From positions 1 to 49,263 of the forward strand of contig JAAYSF010000096.1 of NCBI GenBank assembly GCA_012523975.1: a DNA stretch of 49,263 nucleotides, in the 5' to 3' direction. Below are positions 8,078 to 16,851 of the stretch, in pieces. The notes beneath the pieces are model-generated. The model did no database searches. It was given only the letters and a program-made list of their open reading frames with translations, and was not told the DNA's origin. The stretch's first letter is position 1. Each line of letters begins with the position of its first letter. The DNA comes from Veillonellaceae bacterium. GTDB lineage: Bacteria; Bacillota; Negativicutes; JAAYSF01. Made by a program: the position numbers and the translations under genes.

Positions 8078-9334
8078 ATGGACATGAGTTTATTAAATTC
8101 CTCGCCGACAACCCGCGAGATGGCTTTATACAAAGACCTTTATAAGACTATCTTTGAATACAGCAATGATGGGATTTTGGTATGTCTGTTAAATGATGCT
8201 GTTCCGGGCATGTATATTGAGGTCAACGCTAAAATGTGTTGTATGTTGGGTTATACTAAAGCTGAGATGCTTAAAATGGCGTTTTATGATGTTGTTAGCG
8301 AAGATGCTCTCCAAAAAATCGCTCCTTTTGGTACGACTATAAACGGAAGGCAGACTTGCTTTACGCTGAATTTCAAAACCAAGGGAGGACAGATACTGCC
8401 TTTGGAGATTACGGCGCACATTTTGGCGGTATCCAGCCAACAGCTGCTTGTTGGTTTTGCTCGGGATATTTCGTGCCGCAAAGCTGCAGAGTCAGCAGAT
8501 CAGCTTGGTGGAATGGATAATCAGGCGTTAATCGAAGCGTTACCTGATACTATGTTTCGGCTGAGCCAGGATGGCATTATTCTGGAAGTTAGGGCCGGTT
8601 CCGATGAGAACGTGTTAAAACCAACCGGCGAGGTAGTTGGTAAGCATATTAATGAGGTGCTGCCGCGACGGATTCTCGAATTGACAAGGTACTATATGGA
8701 ACGGGCTTTTCGAACTAAATCGCTGCAGACTTATGATTATGAACTTCCGCTTGGTGGCTGCAGCAGGGTATGGGAAGTTCGGCTTGGCGTTAGCGGCCCA
8801 GCTGAAGTTTTAGCAATAGTTCGGGATATTACTGAAAGCAAAGAACGGGAAAAGCGGCTTAAGTATCTTAGTCTGCACGACAGTCTAACTGGGATCTATA
8901 ACCGAACATATATTGAACAGGAAATGTTCCGTATCCAGCAGGAGGGGAAAGGCCCAGTTGGCGTCATGATGTGTGATATTGACAGGCTCAAACTGGTTAA
9001 CGACACCTTAGGCCATAGCTCGGGCGATAATTTGCTGGTGGTAGCGGCTAATATTATTAAAAAGGCTGTCCGCAAAGGCGATATTGTAGGCCGGATTGGC
9101 GGTGACGAATTTGCAATCCTGCTGCCGCGCGGTGATTTGGCAGCTGCCCAGTCGATATATAGAAGGATTCAAGAGGCGGCTGCTCGTCATAATGATCGTA
9201 ATCCGGAGTTTACGATTAGCATGTCGGTTGGTTATGCCGCTTGTAGCTGCAGCGAATCAGTCTGCATTGCAGACTTGCTGAGAGCAGCTGACTTTAATAT
9301 GTATCAGGAGAAAATGCTGCGCGGTAGAATGTAG
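8078..9334 (+). CDS. PAS-PAS-GGDEF diguanylate cyclase
   Basis: This 418-residue soluble protein makes cyclic di-GMP from two GTP. Two PAS sensor domains (about 20-135 and 150-255) precede the GGDEF domain. The catalytic loop GGDEF is intact at 341-345. RKGD at 332-335, five residues before it, fits the product-inhibition I-site. There is no membrane segment and no EAL domain, so the input is cytoplasmic; no PAS cofactor ligand could be identified. The ATG follows GAAAGG by 5 bases. It stands alone between the hyp genes and the LysR gene. Confidence 0.92.
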   Translation: MDMSLLNSSPTTREMALYKDLYKTIFEYSNDGILVCLLNDAVPGMYIEVNAKMCCMLGYTKAEMLKMAFYDVVSEDALQKIAPFGTTINGRQTCFTLNFKTKGGQILPLEITAHILAVSSQQLLVGFARDISCRKAAESADQLGGMDNQALIEALPDTMFRLSQDGIILEVRAGSDENVLKPTGEVVGKHINEVLPRRILELTRYYMERAFRTKSLQTYDYELPLGGCSRVWEVRLGVSGPAEVLAIVRDITESKEREKRLKYLSLHDSLTGIYNRTYIEQEMFRIQQEGKGPVGVMMCDIDRLKLVNDTLGHSSGDNLLVVAANIIKKAVRKGDIVGRIGGDEFAILLPRGDLAAAQSIYRRIQEAAARHNDRNPEFTISMSVGYAACSCSESVCIADLLRAADFNMYQEKMLRGRM

Positions 9335-9411
9335 CGAGGCGGCATAAAAGCTAGATGGTATAAGAATCCAGATTAGATATGATTCGCAAAATAATTGCGG
9401 ATGGTGACATA

Positions 9412-10314
9412 ATGCTTGATGTTCAATTGAAAGTATTTAAAACAGTCGTAGAAAAAGGAAGTTTTTCATTAGCGGCTCAAGAACTGCACATGACACAATC
9501 ATCAGTAAGTCAGCAGATTCAGAGTCTTGAAAGTTATTATGATATAAAGCTATTCGACCGCATGTACCGTAAGATTATGGTAACCCAGGCCGGTATGGCG
9601 CTTTATCCTTATGCCATCGAATTAGAACGGCTTTACCAAGAATCAAACAAAGCAATGCAAGGCTTAAAAGCGGATATTATGGGACAGCTAAATATTGGCT
9701 GCAGTTTGACAATCGGCGAATACTATATGCCGCGCATTCTTGCATCGTTTAGTTTAGAGCACCCTTTAGTCGAAGCTTCCATGGACGTTTTTAATACTGA
9801 GCAAATTACGGCTATGGTAGTTGGGGGCAGCATTAATTTGGGCTTTATCGAAGGCCATTATGAACCGCTCGATATGTTGGTCGATACTAAATTTGGCGGC
9901 GATGAGCTTATCGTTATTGCTTCACCGCAATATAAGCATCTGTTAAATAGGATGTCATTGGCAGAATTTAAGAGCGTCCGCTGGGTAATGCGGGAAAAAG
10001 ACTCAGGAACCCGCAAGATTTTTGAGGAGTTTATAACTATGCATGGTATCGACCCAAGCAAGCTTAATGTGGTGCTGGAAATGGGAAGTACGCAGGCTGT
10101 TAAAGAAGCCGTAAAGTTGGGAATTGGAATTACTGCTATTTCGGCATTAACAGTAGAAAGTGAACTTCAACGCGGCGAACTTATTGCCATTCCGCTGCAG
10201 GAAGGAGTCATTCCGCGAAAGTTCACCATGATATATCACAAGGAAAGATTCCGAACCCACGCTGTCGAAAAGTTCATGGCATATGTTATGGAAAAAACCA
10301 GGAATGATAGATGA
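9412..10314 (+). CDS. LysR-family transcriptional regulator
   Basis: The 300-residue regulator has an N-terminal winged helix-turn-helix (residues 1-60: SFSLAAQEL, QSSVSQQIQSLE, LFDR) and a periplasmic-binding-like effector domain (about 90-295). ATG 9412 gives the standard LysR length and has GGTGA upstream. An in-frame ATG at 9379 would add 11 residues but lacks a ribosome site. It converges on a YeiH-type transporter gene, and LysR regulators such as YeiE/CysB-type proteins often pair with that family. It could control yeiH or the dsr operon; no operator was identified. Confidence 0.9.
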   Translation: MLDVQLKVFKTVVEKGSFSLAAQELHMTQSSVSQQIQSLESYYDIKLFDRMYRKIMVTQAGMALYPYAIELERLYQESNKAMQGLKADIMGQLNIGCSLTIGEYYMPRILASFSLEHPLVEASMDVFNTEQITAMVVGGSINLGFIEGHYEPLDMLVDTKFGGDELIVIASPQYKHLLNRMSLAEFKSVRWVMREKDSGTRKIFEEFITMHGIDPSKLNVVLEMGSTQAVKEAVKLGIGITAISALTVESELQRGELIAIPLQEGVIPRKFTMIYHKERFRTHAVEKFMAYVMEKTRNDR

Positions 10315-10316
10315 AG

Positions 10317-10342
10317 GAGCCATAAAACGGGCTCTTTTTTTT
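10317..10342 (+). terminator. Intrinsic terminator of the LysR gene
   Basis: The stem GAGCC (10317-10321)/GGCTC (10330-10334) is followed by eight T. It overlaps the end of the regulator gene by a few bases. A second hairpin, GGCTA/TAGCC at 10356-10371, follows. Confidence 0.75.
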
Positions 10343-10421
10343 ATATGACCGGCTAGGCTAGTACATTAGCCTGTGCTTTTTTGTCTTGGTACAAAAGCAC
10401 AAAATTAAGACCTGTCCAAAA

Positions 10422-10457
10422 GCGGTGTGTCAAGTGAACCGCTCCTTGACACACCGC
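10422..10457 (-). terminator. Long hairpin terminator between convergent genes
   Basis: The perfect 13-bp arms GCGGTGTGTCAAG (10422-10434) and CTTGACACACCGC (10445-10457) enclose a 10-base loop. On the minus strand the stem is followed by TTTT, placing it 11 bases after the yeiH stop. The plus-strand side continues CTCTTTG, so it may act in both directions. Confidence 0.75.
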
Positions 10458-10467
10458 CTCTTTGTTA

Positions 10468-11454
10468 TCAAATTAAGTTAAATTGATACTGAATAACAAG
10501 TGACACTACAGCGACGGCTATCCAACAGGATAGGCCGAGCAGTATCGGTCTGATTCCGTTACTGAGCAATTGAACGACATGAGTATTTAAGCCGATGGCT
10601 GCCATAGCCATTATTATAAAAAACTTTCCGGTTGCGCCAAGTAGGTCACAGATTGCTGCAGGTATAATACCGGTTGTGCTTATTATGGTAGTTGCCAGGA
10701 AGCCAAGGACGAACCAGGGAAAGATTTTTACGAGATTAAATTTATTTGGTTCTTGGCTGGCGCGGGAGGTATAGACAGCCAACACGAGGGTTATGGGAAT
10801 AATCATCAAAGTACGGGTTAATTTTACGATTGTCGCAAACTCGCCGGCTGCCGGACTATAAGAATAGGCGGCTGCTACAACTGAGGAAGTATCATTAATA
10901 GCTGTCCCTGCCCATATTCCAAAACCGATGTCGCTCATGTCAAGGAGATGGCCGATAAACGGGAAAATGAACACGGCGGCAATGTTGAATAAAAAAACTG
11001 TTGAGATAGCATAGGCAATTTCCTTATCGTTTGCGGATATCACCGGAGCTGTGGCCGCGATGGCAGAGCCGCCGCAAATTGCTGTTCCTACGGCAATGAG
11101 AATGCTAGTATTGCCAACGAGTTTTAGATAACTGCCCATAAACCAAGCAGTAATGAAAGCTGCCGCAAGCGTAAAAATCATGATAATTAGCGATTGGCTG
11201 CCAACTGCTAAAACATTAAATAAATTCATTTCAAAGCCTAATAGGATAATTGCAGCTTGCAGAACCTTTTTTCCGGTAAATTTTATGCCGGTATCAAACA
11301 CTGTAGGCCGTTTCAAAGCGGCGAGCATGATACCGAGGATAATTCCAAAAACCGGTCCGCCGACAATAGGAAATAATTTGCCCAAAAGCCAAGCCGGTAC
11401 AGCAACAACCGCAGCAAATGCAATGCCTGGCAGTAAAGTACGAATAGTGTTCAT
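10468..11454 (-). CDS. YeiH-family (UPF0324) membrane transporter, putative sulfate/sulfite exporter family
   Basis: The 328-residue protein has about ten membrane helices and the family features GGPVFGIILG, ILLGFEMNL and the glycine-rich CGGSAIAATAPV. The family is annotated as putative sulfate exporter, but its substrate is not firmly established. GGAGG precedes the ATG by 8 bases and a strong promoter lies at 11514-11542. It is transcribed away from the dsr operon and towards the LysR gene. A second, longer family member lies inside the dsr operon at 16852, which argues for a sulfur oxyanion role. Confidence 0.85.
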   Translation of the reverse strand: MNTIRTLLPGIAFAAVVAVPAWLLGKLFPIVGGPVFGIILGIMLAALKRPTVFDTGIKFTGKKVLQAAIILLGFEMNLFNVLAVGSQSLIIMIFTLAAAFITAWFMGSYLKLVGNTSILIAVGTAICGGSAIAATAPVISANDKEIAYAISTVFLFNIAAVFIFPFIGHLLDMSDIGFGIWAGTAINDTSSVVAAAYSYSPAAGEFATIVKLTRTLMIIPITLVLAVYTSRASQEPNKFNLVKIFPWFVLGFLATTIISTTGIIPAAICDLLGATGKFFIIMAMAAIGLNTHVVQLLSNGIRPILLGLSCWIAVAVVSLVIQYQFNLI

Positions 11455-11513
11455 AGTTTGCCTCCAAATTTTTGACAGAATTTGTCGTTCGATGTCATAT
11501 GATTACTTTCATT

Positions 11514-11542
11514 ATTGTACTGTCGCCGCTACATTCTGTAAA
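11514..11542 (-). promoter_or_regulatory. Promoter of the yeiH-like gene
   Basis: On the minus strand, TTTACA (11537-11542) and TACAAT (11514-11519) are separated by exactly 17 bases. It lies about 60 bases before the start codon at 11454. Confidence 0.65.
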
Positions 11543-11597
11543 ATTAGAAAATCTTATACTATTCATCGGTTTTAGTGATAATAAGGTTTTGCGTCGT

Positions 11598-11632
11598 CTA
11601 GTTGTACAAAAGTGCAACTAGAATTTTTTTTT
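11598..11632 (+). terminator. Terminator-like hairpin in the dsr leader region
   Basis: The arms CTAGTTGTAC (11598-11607) and GTGCAACTAG (11612-11621) pair over 10 positions with one G-U around an AAAA loop. Two A and then nine T follow. It has the full form of a plus-strand intrinsic terminator, yet no plus-strand gene lies just upstream. It sits 64 bases before the ferredoxin start, so it may be an attenuator, or it may block transcription coming from the LysR side. Confidence 0.65.
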
Positions 11633-11695
11633 CTGTCATATTCGTAAAACCACCAGAATATCGTTTAGTAAGTAGGACGAAGGGGGAGGGCATTA

Positions 11696-11878
11696 ATGTT
11701 TTTAGTGACGATTGACGCTGACACATGTGTAGGCTGCGGTGAATGCACTCAAGCCTGCCCGGCACAAATTCTTAAAATGGAAGGCGAAAAAGCCGAGGTT
11801 GTTGGCGATGACTGCATGGGCTGTCAAAGCTGTGTCGCAATATGCGAAGTTGGCGCAATCACAGTTGAAGAGTATTAA
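11696..11878 (+). CDS. Two-cluster [4Fe-4S] ferredoxin
   Basis: The 60-residue ferredoxin has both cluster motifs, CVGCGECTQACP and CMGCQSCVAIC. It is bacterial-type and soluble. GGGGGAGGG lies ahead of the ATG. It is the first gene of the dsr operon, 17 bases from dsrA, and could donate electrons to DsrAB or link it to other oxidoreductases. A ferredoxin heading dsrAB is not the classic Desulfovibrio order, where dsrD follows dsrB. Confidence 0.9.
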   Translation: MFLVTIDADTCVGCGECTQACPAQILKMEGEKAEVVGDDCMGCQSCVAICEVGAITVEEY

Positions 11879-11895
11879 TTTCGGAGGTGAAGTAA

Positions 11896-13089
11896 ATGGA
11901 CGAAATGAAAACTCCGCTTTTGGATGAGTTGGAGAAGGGTGAATGGCCAAGTTTTGTTACCCAAATGAAAAAAGCAGCAGCTAAGAACGAAAGTGCTGCC
12001 GATCTGCTGCGGCAATTGGAAACTTCCTATGAAGAAAATGTTGGACACTGGAAGCATGGTGGTATTGTCGGAGTTAAAGGCTATGGCGGCGGGGTTGTTG
12101 GACGTTATTCCGATATTCCTGAAAAGTTCCCCCATGTTAGAGAATTCCATACTGCAAGGGTAAATCAAATAGCCGGCTTCTTTTATACTTCTGAAAAGCT
12201 GCGCCAGTTAGCCGATGTTTGGGATAAGTATGGTAGCGGTCTTTATAACATGCATGGATCTACAGGCGACATCATTTTGCTTGGTACCACAACTGAAAAT
12301 CTTCAGCCATGTGTTGATGAACTGGCAGAGATTGGGTTTGATCTTGGCGGTTCGGGCGGCGCCATGCGGACGTTGAGCTGCTGTGTCGGTAAAGCGCGCT
12401 GCGAAAAAGCTTGTATTGACAGTACTGATATTATTCGTGATTTGACGCTGTACTATCAGGATGTTATCCATCGTCCGCAGTGGCCGTATAAATTTAAAAT
12501 TAAAGTTTCGGCCTGCCCGAATGACTGTGCAGCGGCCTCGGCGCGTTCCGACCTTGCTGTAATTGGTGTTTGGCGCGATACTTTGCGAATTGATATGGAA
12601 GCGGTGCGTGAATACGTTGCTGACGGTTTCAAGATAAATGAACAGTTGATTAATAAGTGCCCGACCCAGGCGCTTAGCTGGGATGCCGATAAACAGGAAC
12701 TCAGCCTTTGTGCCGAGGACTGCACCCGCTGTATGCACTGCATTAATGTAATGCCGAAAGCTATCAGTATCGGTACCGAAACCGGCGCTACTATCCTAAT
12801 CGGTGGTAAAGTCCCGGTTGTCAAGGGCCCAATGATTGGCTGGGTACTAGTGCCGTTTATGAAGACGGAGCCGCCGTATACCGAGCTAAAAGACTTAATT
12901 AATAAAGTCACCGACTGGTGGGCAGATAACGCTAAGAACCGTGAACGGGTGGGCGAATTGATTGAAAGAGTTGGCCTGGCAAACTTCCTTGAAGCTGTTG
13001 GCCTCGAGCCGCTGCCGCAGATGGTTAAGGCGCCGCGCCATAATCCTTATATATTCTGGAACCCGGAGGAGGTAGAGAAACGTGGCTAG
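11896..13089 (+). CDS. dsrA: Dissimilatory sulfite reductase alpha subunit
   Basis: The 397-residue DsrA partners DsrB in the siroheme enzyme that reduces sulfite to a DsrC-bound trisulfide. The siroheme/[4Fe-4S] motif is present: C-x5-C at 163-169 and C-x3-C (CPNDC) at 207-211. The inserted ferredoxin domain (about 250-300) has C255, C276, C279 and C282, with CMHCINVMP as in other DsrA. Its length is slightly below the usual 405-440. GGAGG precedes the ATG. The last 8 bases overlap dsrB. Confidence 0.95.
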   Translation: MDEMKTPLLDELEKGEWPSFVTQMKKAAAKNESAADLLRQLETSYEENVGHWKHGGIVGVKGYGGGVVGRYSDIPEKFPHVREFHTARVNQIAGFFYTSEKLRQLADVWDKYGSGLYNMHGSTGDIILLGTTTENLQPCVDELAEIGFDLGGSGGAMRTLSCCVGKARCEKACIDSTDIIRDLTLYYQDVIHRPQWPYKFKIKVSACPNDCAAASARSDLAVIGVWRDTLRIDMEAVREYVADGFKINEQLINKCPTQALSWDADKQELSLCAEDCTRCMHCINVMPKAISIGTETGATILIGGKVPVVKGPMIGWVLVPFMKTEPPYTELKDLINKVTDWWADNAKNRERVGELIERVGLANFLEAVGLEPLPQMVKAPRHNPYIFWNPEEVEKRG

Positions 13090-14143
13090 AACCGACTTTG
13101 GACCGCCCGATTTTCGGGAAATGCTCCCGCCGATTATTAAAGAAAACTACGGTCAATGGAAATATCATACCATTCCGCGTCCCGGTGTTTTAAGGCATGT
13201 CAGCAATAGCGGTGCTGTGCTGCATTCAGTGCGCGTGGCCTCGCCCCGGTTAGTCTGCAGCGACTTTATTCGCGATATTTCGGATATTGCTGACAAGTAC
13301 TGTGATGGTTTCCTGCGGTTTACTACCCGCAATAATGTTGAGTTTCTGGTTTCGGATGAGTCCAAACTGCAGCCCCTTATTGACGAGCTTGATGCCAAAG
13401 ACTATCTCATCGGTGGTGTGGGGGTATCAATTAGTAATGTCGTCCATACGCAAGGTTGGATTCACTGTAAGAGTGCGGTAACCGATGCCTCGGGTCTTTC
13501 TAAGAATATTATGGATGAACTCCATGACTATTTTACCGGCAAAATCAAAGTCCCGGCCCGGTTGAGAATTGCCGTCGCCTGCTGTGTTAATATGTGCGGG
13601 GCTTGCCACTGCTCAGATATCAGCGTCGTTGGCATTCACCGGACAATTCCACGCGTCAATGACGAAATGGTCAGCAAAATCTGTGAGATTCCAACTACTA
13701 TTGCTGCCTGTCCTACCGGGGCCATCCGTCCCAATCCCAAGGCAAAAAGCGTCATAATAAACCCTGAAAAATGTATGATGTGCGGCAACTGTACAGCTGT
13801 TTGCCCGGCCATTAAAATAATGGATCCTCCTAATGACGGTGTATCAATCTGGGTCGGCGGCAAGCTATCCAATGCTCGTACTGCACCGATGTTCTCGAAA
13901 CTAGCCATTCCTTTCTTGCCCAATAATCCGCCGAAATGGCCGGAAGTTACCGATGCAGTCAAACATTTGGTCGAGGTTTGGGCCGATCATGCTCGTGAAG
14001 GCGAGCGAATGGGCGAGTGGATAGAGCGAATCGGCTGGGAACGCTTCTTCAAGCTGACTGACCTTCCGTTTACTGCTAAACATATTGACGATTTTACTCA
14101 CGCAACAACTACGTTCAGATCGACAACGCAGTTTAAGTATTAA
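13082..14143 (+). CDS. dsrB: Dissimilatory sulfite reductase beta subunit
   Basis: The 353-residue partner of DsrA has family features throughout: the NSGAVLHSVRVASPR substrate-side region, the cluster motif ACCVNMCGACHCSDI around 166-179, and a ferredoxin domain with CMMCGNCTAVCP at 231-242. It starts with GTG 13082 inside dsrA behind GGAGGAGG. No dsrD-like gene follows. An inverted repeat separates it from the dsrM-like gene, so dsrAB may have its own transcript level. Confidence 0.95.
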   Translation: MARTDFGPPDFREMLPPIIKENYGQWKYHTIPRPGVLRHVSNSGAVLHSVRVASPRLVCSDFIRDISDIADKYCDGFLRFTTRNNVEFLVSDESKLQPLIDELDAKDYLIGGVGVSISNVVHTQGWIHCKSAVTDASGLSKNIMDELHDYFTGKIKVPARLRIAVACCVNMCGACHCSDISVVGIHRTIPRVNDEMVSKICEIPTTIAACPTGAIRPNPKAKSVIINPEKCMMCGNCTAVCPAIKIMDPPNDGVSIWVGGKLSNARTAPMFSKLAIPFLPNNPPKWPEVTDAVKHLVEVWADHAREGERMGEWIERIGWERFFKLTDLPFTAKHIDDFTHATTTFRSTTQFKY

Positions 14144-14149
14144 AATATA

Positions 14150-14232
14150 AGATTGCCGCGCTACCGTTTGAGCGACATTTTAAAGGGTTGTCAATCGACT
14201 AAAATGTCATTACGAGCGGAGCGCGGCGATCT
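14150..14232. repeat. Imperfect inverted repeat of a dispersed family
   Basis: Two 33-base arms (14150-14182 and 14200-14232) match at roughly 25 of 33 positions as inverted copies around a 17-base loop. The right arm contains TGTCATTACGAGCGGAGCG, a variant of a widely dispersed intergenic repeat that reads GTCATTGCGAG in many genomes. A related element lies at 47514-47589. Here it sits inside the dsr operon. Confidence 0.7.
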
Positions 14233-14280
14233 CAAGGCGCCTAATTTTGAAAAAAATAGGGTACCGGCGGGGGGATGATT

Positions 14281-15051
14281 ATGCTCTTTTTGATTGGTCA
14301 GGTTCTCCCTTATCTTGCGGCAGGCGTTTTTCTGGCAGGAATGATATGGCGGATTGCAACCTGGCTTAAATGCCCGGTGCCGTTTAAGCTTACAATGTTC
14401 CCTGCCCCTGCCGACACCGCCGGCAGGGTGCTGGCGATAAGTAAGGAGTTAATATTATTCGATAGCCTGAGGCGCAGCGAACAAGGGCTGTGGCTATGGG
14501 CATGGCTGATGCATATTGGACTATTTGCCGTTGTTGGCGGTCATATTGTCGGAATATCACAATTGGGCCTGCAATTTACGGCGCTCGGGATGTCCCCGTC
14601 CCAAAGCGTAGCTATGTCAGCTGCTTTGGGAACAGGGGCAGGCATACTGCTACTAGGAGCGTTAATAGTGCTTTTTTATCGACGGACAGCAGTGCCGGAA
14701 GTAAAGCGGATGTCCAATCCGGCCGATTATTTTGATATTCTCCTGCTGTTGGCCATTGTCATTAGTGGTATGCATATGCGGCTGACAACACTGGAAGTAG
14801 ACTTGGCAGCTATCCGGAGTTATATGGCAGGGCTAATAACCTTCTGCCCGGCTGCCGCGCCGCAAAACTGGATTTTTCTAAGTCATTTTTTCTTAGTTAA
14901 TATTCTCTTGATATACTTCCCGTTCTCTAAGCTTGTGCATCTGGCCGGATTCTTTGTAACGCGGTCGCTCATTGTTGCGCCGCCGCCGGCCTATCCAACA
15001 GCGGGCAGTATTACTAAGGCCGATTTCGGCGCAAGGAGGGCTGCTGAGTGA
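14281..15051 (+). CDS. dsrM: DsrM-like membrane cytochrome b subunit, first copy
   Basis: This protein of about 256 residues has five or six membrane helices of the NarI/HdrE type. Histidines in MHIGLFAVVGGHIVG and SGMHMRL are candidate heme b ligands. It would take electrons from menaquinol and pass them to its DsrK partner. ATG 14281 is chosen because GGGGGGA lies 5 bases upstream; ATG 14275 abuts that site. It is shorter than the second copy at 18734 (309 residues) and than typical DsrM. It overlaps the dsrK-like gene as GTGA. Confidence 0.85.
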   Translation: MLFLIGQVLPYLAAGVFLAGMIWRIATWLKCPVPFKLTMFPAPADTAGRVLAISKELILFDSLRRSEQGLWLWAWLMHIGLFAVVGGHIVGISQLGLQFTALGMSPSQSVAMSAALGTGAGILLLGALIVLFYRRTAVPEVKRMSNPADYFDILLLLAIVISGMHMRLTTLEVDLAAIRSYMAGLITFCPAAAPQNWIFLSHFFLVNILLIYFPFSKLVHLAGFFVTRSLIVAPPPAYPTAGSITKADFGARRAAE

Positions 15052-16382
15052 AGCCTCCTTTACACATAGCCAAAGCCAATGAAGTGGCGGCCCTGGGGTA
15101 TAGGGTAACACCGGAAGCTGAGTTGAAGCTGAGATTTGTTGAAAAACTCGAAGAAATGCTGCCTAAACTGCGCTCGCTCATGACTATGCTTGATACTTGC
15201 ACCAGGTGCGGCAGCTGCATGCAACAGTGTCACAGCTATTTAGGTACCGAAGATTATCATAATATTCCGGCCGTCCGGGCTGATTTGATGCGCAGTATCT
15301 ATAAACGGTACTTTACTTGGGCCGGCAGAACGCTTAATCGGTTTGTCGGGGCTGAAGATTTTGATGAAGACACTGTCGGCAAGTGGTTGACCTATTTTTA
15401 TCAGTGCAATGAATGTCGTCGCTGCGCCAGATTTTGTCCGTTTGGAATTGATACTGCCGAAATAACGATAATGGCCCGTCATATTCTGTCGGAACTGGGT
15501 ATTATGCCGAAATTTATGCAGGGCGTTGCTGCTAATATGGTCAAGACTGGCAATAACATGGGCATCAATCAGCTGGCTACCCTGGATACCGTCGAATTTA
15601 TGGAAGATGATCTTTTGGAAGAAACCGGAGTAAGCATCAAGATACCGGTTGATAAACCAAACTCGGATATTTTGTTTATACCATCATCAGCTGACTTTTT
15701 CACCAATGTTTATACAATGTATGGCACCGCTAAGTTATTTCATAAGCTTAAGGCTAACTGGACAATATCTTCATCAGTGCTCGAAGCCGCAAACTTTGGC
15801 CTGCTGTTTAACTACAACGCTATGCATAGTCATAATTTGCGGCTAAAAGAGGCTGCTGCTGCCGTTGGTGCCAAAACTGTAATTCAAGGTGAGTGCGGGC
15901 ATGGTTGGCGAGCTGCCAAAATGTATACCGAGGGGTTAAACGGTCCGGTGCCCTTTGAACTCATTCACATCCATGAATACTGTGACCGTCATTTAGGCCA
16001 ACTCAAATTTAACAAATTGCCGATTAGGGTGACTTTACATGATCCCTGTAACTTAGCCAGGGCCGGTGATGTTATTGAGCAGCCGCGCCGCATTGTCAGA
16101 GCCTGCGTTGATGAGTTTGTTGAAATGACACCCAATCGCGAGGACAATTTCTGCTGCGGCGGCGGGTCAGGTATTTTGATGGATGAGATGATGGATATTC
16201 GCATGAAATTGGGCCGGAAAAAGGCCGAACAAGTTAAAGCTGTCGGTAAGATTGACTATTTGGCTATTCCTTGCTCTATCTGTAAGGCGCAAATTCCCCC
16301 CGTCATGAAACATTATGGCTTAATCGATTTTGAGATGGGCGGCGTAATGGATTTGGTAGGCAAGGCAATAGTATTGGATTAG
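15048..16382 (+). CDS. dsrK: DsrK-like iron-sulfur subunit, HdrD family, first copy
   Basis: This 444-residue cytoplasmic subunit has two ferredoxin-type cluster motifs (C51/54/57/61 and C120/123/126/130). Two CCG-type domains follow, with C282 in GECGHGW, C333 in HDPCN, C369-C370 in FCCGGGSG and C409/C412 in IPCSICK, which hold the noncubane catalytic [4Fe-4S] cluster. In sulfite reducers this subunit is thought to reduce the DsrC trisulfide. It starts at GTG 15048, with AAGGAGGG 7 bases upstream, and is followed by dsrC. It lacks the N-terminal extension of the second copy. Confidence 0.88.
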   Translation: MKPPLHIAKANEVAALGYRVTPEAELKLRFVEKLEEMLPKLRSLMTMLDTCTRCGSCMQQCHSYLGTEDYHNIPAVRADLMRSIYKRYFTWAGRTLNRFVGAEDFDEDTVGKWLTYFYQCNECRRCARFCPFGIDTAEITIMARHILSELGIMPKFMQGVAANMVKTGNNMGINQLATLDTVEFMEDDLLEETGVSIKIPVDKPNSDILFIPSSADFFTNVYTMYGTAKLFHKLKANWTISSSVLEAANFGLLFNYNAMHSHNLRLKEAAAAVGAKTVIQGECGHGWRAAKMYTEGLNGPVPFELIHIHEYCDRHLGQLKFNKLPIRVTLHDPCNLARAGDVIEQPRRIVRACVDEFVEMTPNREDNFCCGGGSGILMDEMMDIRMKLGRKKAEQVKAVGKIDYLAIPCSICKAQIPPVMKHYGLIDFEMGGVMDLVGKAIVLD

Positions 16383-16421
16383 AAAATTGAAATGGTGAAA
16401 TGGGACTGAGGAGGTGCTCAC

Positions 16422-16739
16422 ATGAGCGTAATTGATATTAAAGGAATGCAGATAGAAATTGATGAGGATGGATTTATTGTCGATCCGTCGGTGTGGAATG
16501 AAGATATCGTCTTTTATTTTGCCAAGGAAGAACATGTTGATGAATTGACCGAAAAGCATTGGAAGGTTATTAATTATCTTCGTGAGTATTACCTGAAATT
16601 CGGCATTGCGCCGATGATTCGCAAGCTTTGCAAAGATACCGGATTTACCTTAAAGGAAATCTATGAACTATTTCCCTCCGGCCCGGCAAAAGGGGCGTGC
16701 AAGCTAGCTGGATTGCCTAAACCGACCGGCTGTGTATAA
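16422..16739 (+). CDS. dsrC: DsrC sulfur-carrier protein
   Basis: The 105-residue DsrC/TusE-family protein has both functional cysteines on the flexible C-terminal arm: Cys in GACKLAG and, 11 residues later, the penultimate Cys of LPKPTGCV. True DsrC carries this pair, whereas TusE-type relatives may lack the upstream one. It forms the trisulfide with sulfite-derived sulfur on DsrAB. GAGGAGGTG precedes the ATG. Its place between dsrMK and the second module fits its role as the shared substrate. Confidence 0.95.
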   Translation: MSVIDIKGMQIEIDEDGFIVDPSVWNEDIVFYFAKEEHVDELTEKHWKVINYLREYYLKFGIAPMIRKLCKDTGFTLKEIYELFPSGPAKGACKLAGLPKPTGCV

Positions 16740-16750
16740 TCACGCTGAAC

Positions 16751-16800
16751 GCTTGGCTTACGCCTAATCCTACTCCAGCAAGCTTGGCGTAAGCCTAAGC
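16751..16800. repeat. Hairpin after dsrC
   Basis: GGCTTACGCC (16755-16764) pairs perfectly with GGCGTAAGCC (16786-16795), extended by GCTT/AAGC across a one-base bulge, with a loop of about 21 bases. No T-run follows. It may stabilise the 3' end of upstream dsr mRNA. Confidence 0.6.
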
Positions 16801-16802
16801 CG

Positions 16803-16826
16803 TCAGGCGGCTCGAATGCTGCCTGA
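16803..16826. repeat. Second hairpin after dsrC
   Basis: TCAGGCGGC pairs with GCTGCCTGA through one G-U around a 6-base loop. It stands directly after the previous hairpin and 25 bases before the transporter start. It lacks a T-run, so it is not a clear terminator. Confidence 0.5.
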
Positions 16827-16851
16827 TATTAAATAAAAAGGAGGAATTCCT

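Noticed and set aside
12208-12911. Long minus-strand ORFs across dsrA
   Set aside because: They are shadows of a clearly coding dsrA with all catalytic motifs; long antisense frames follow from its codon use.
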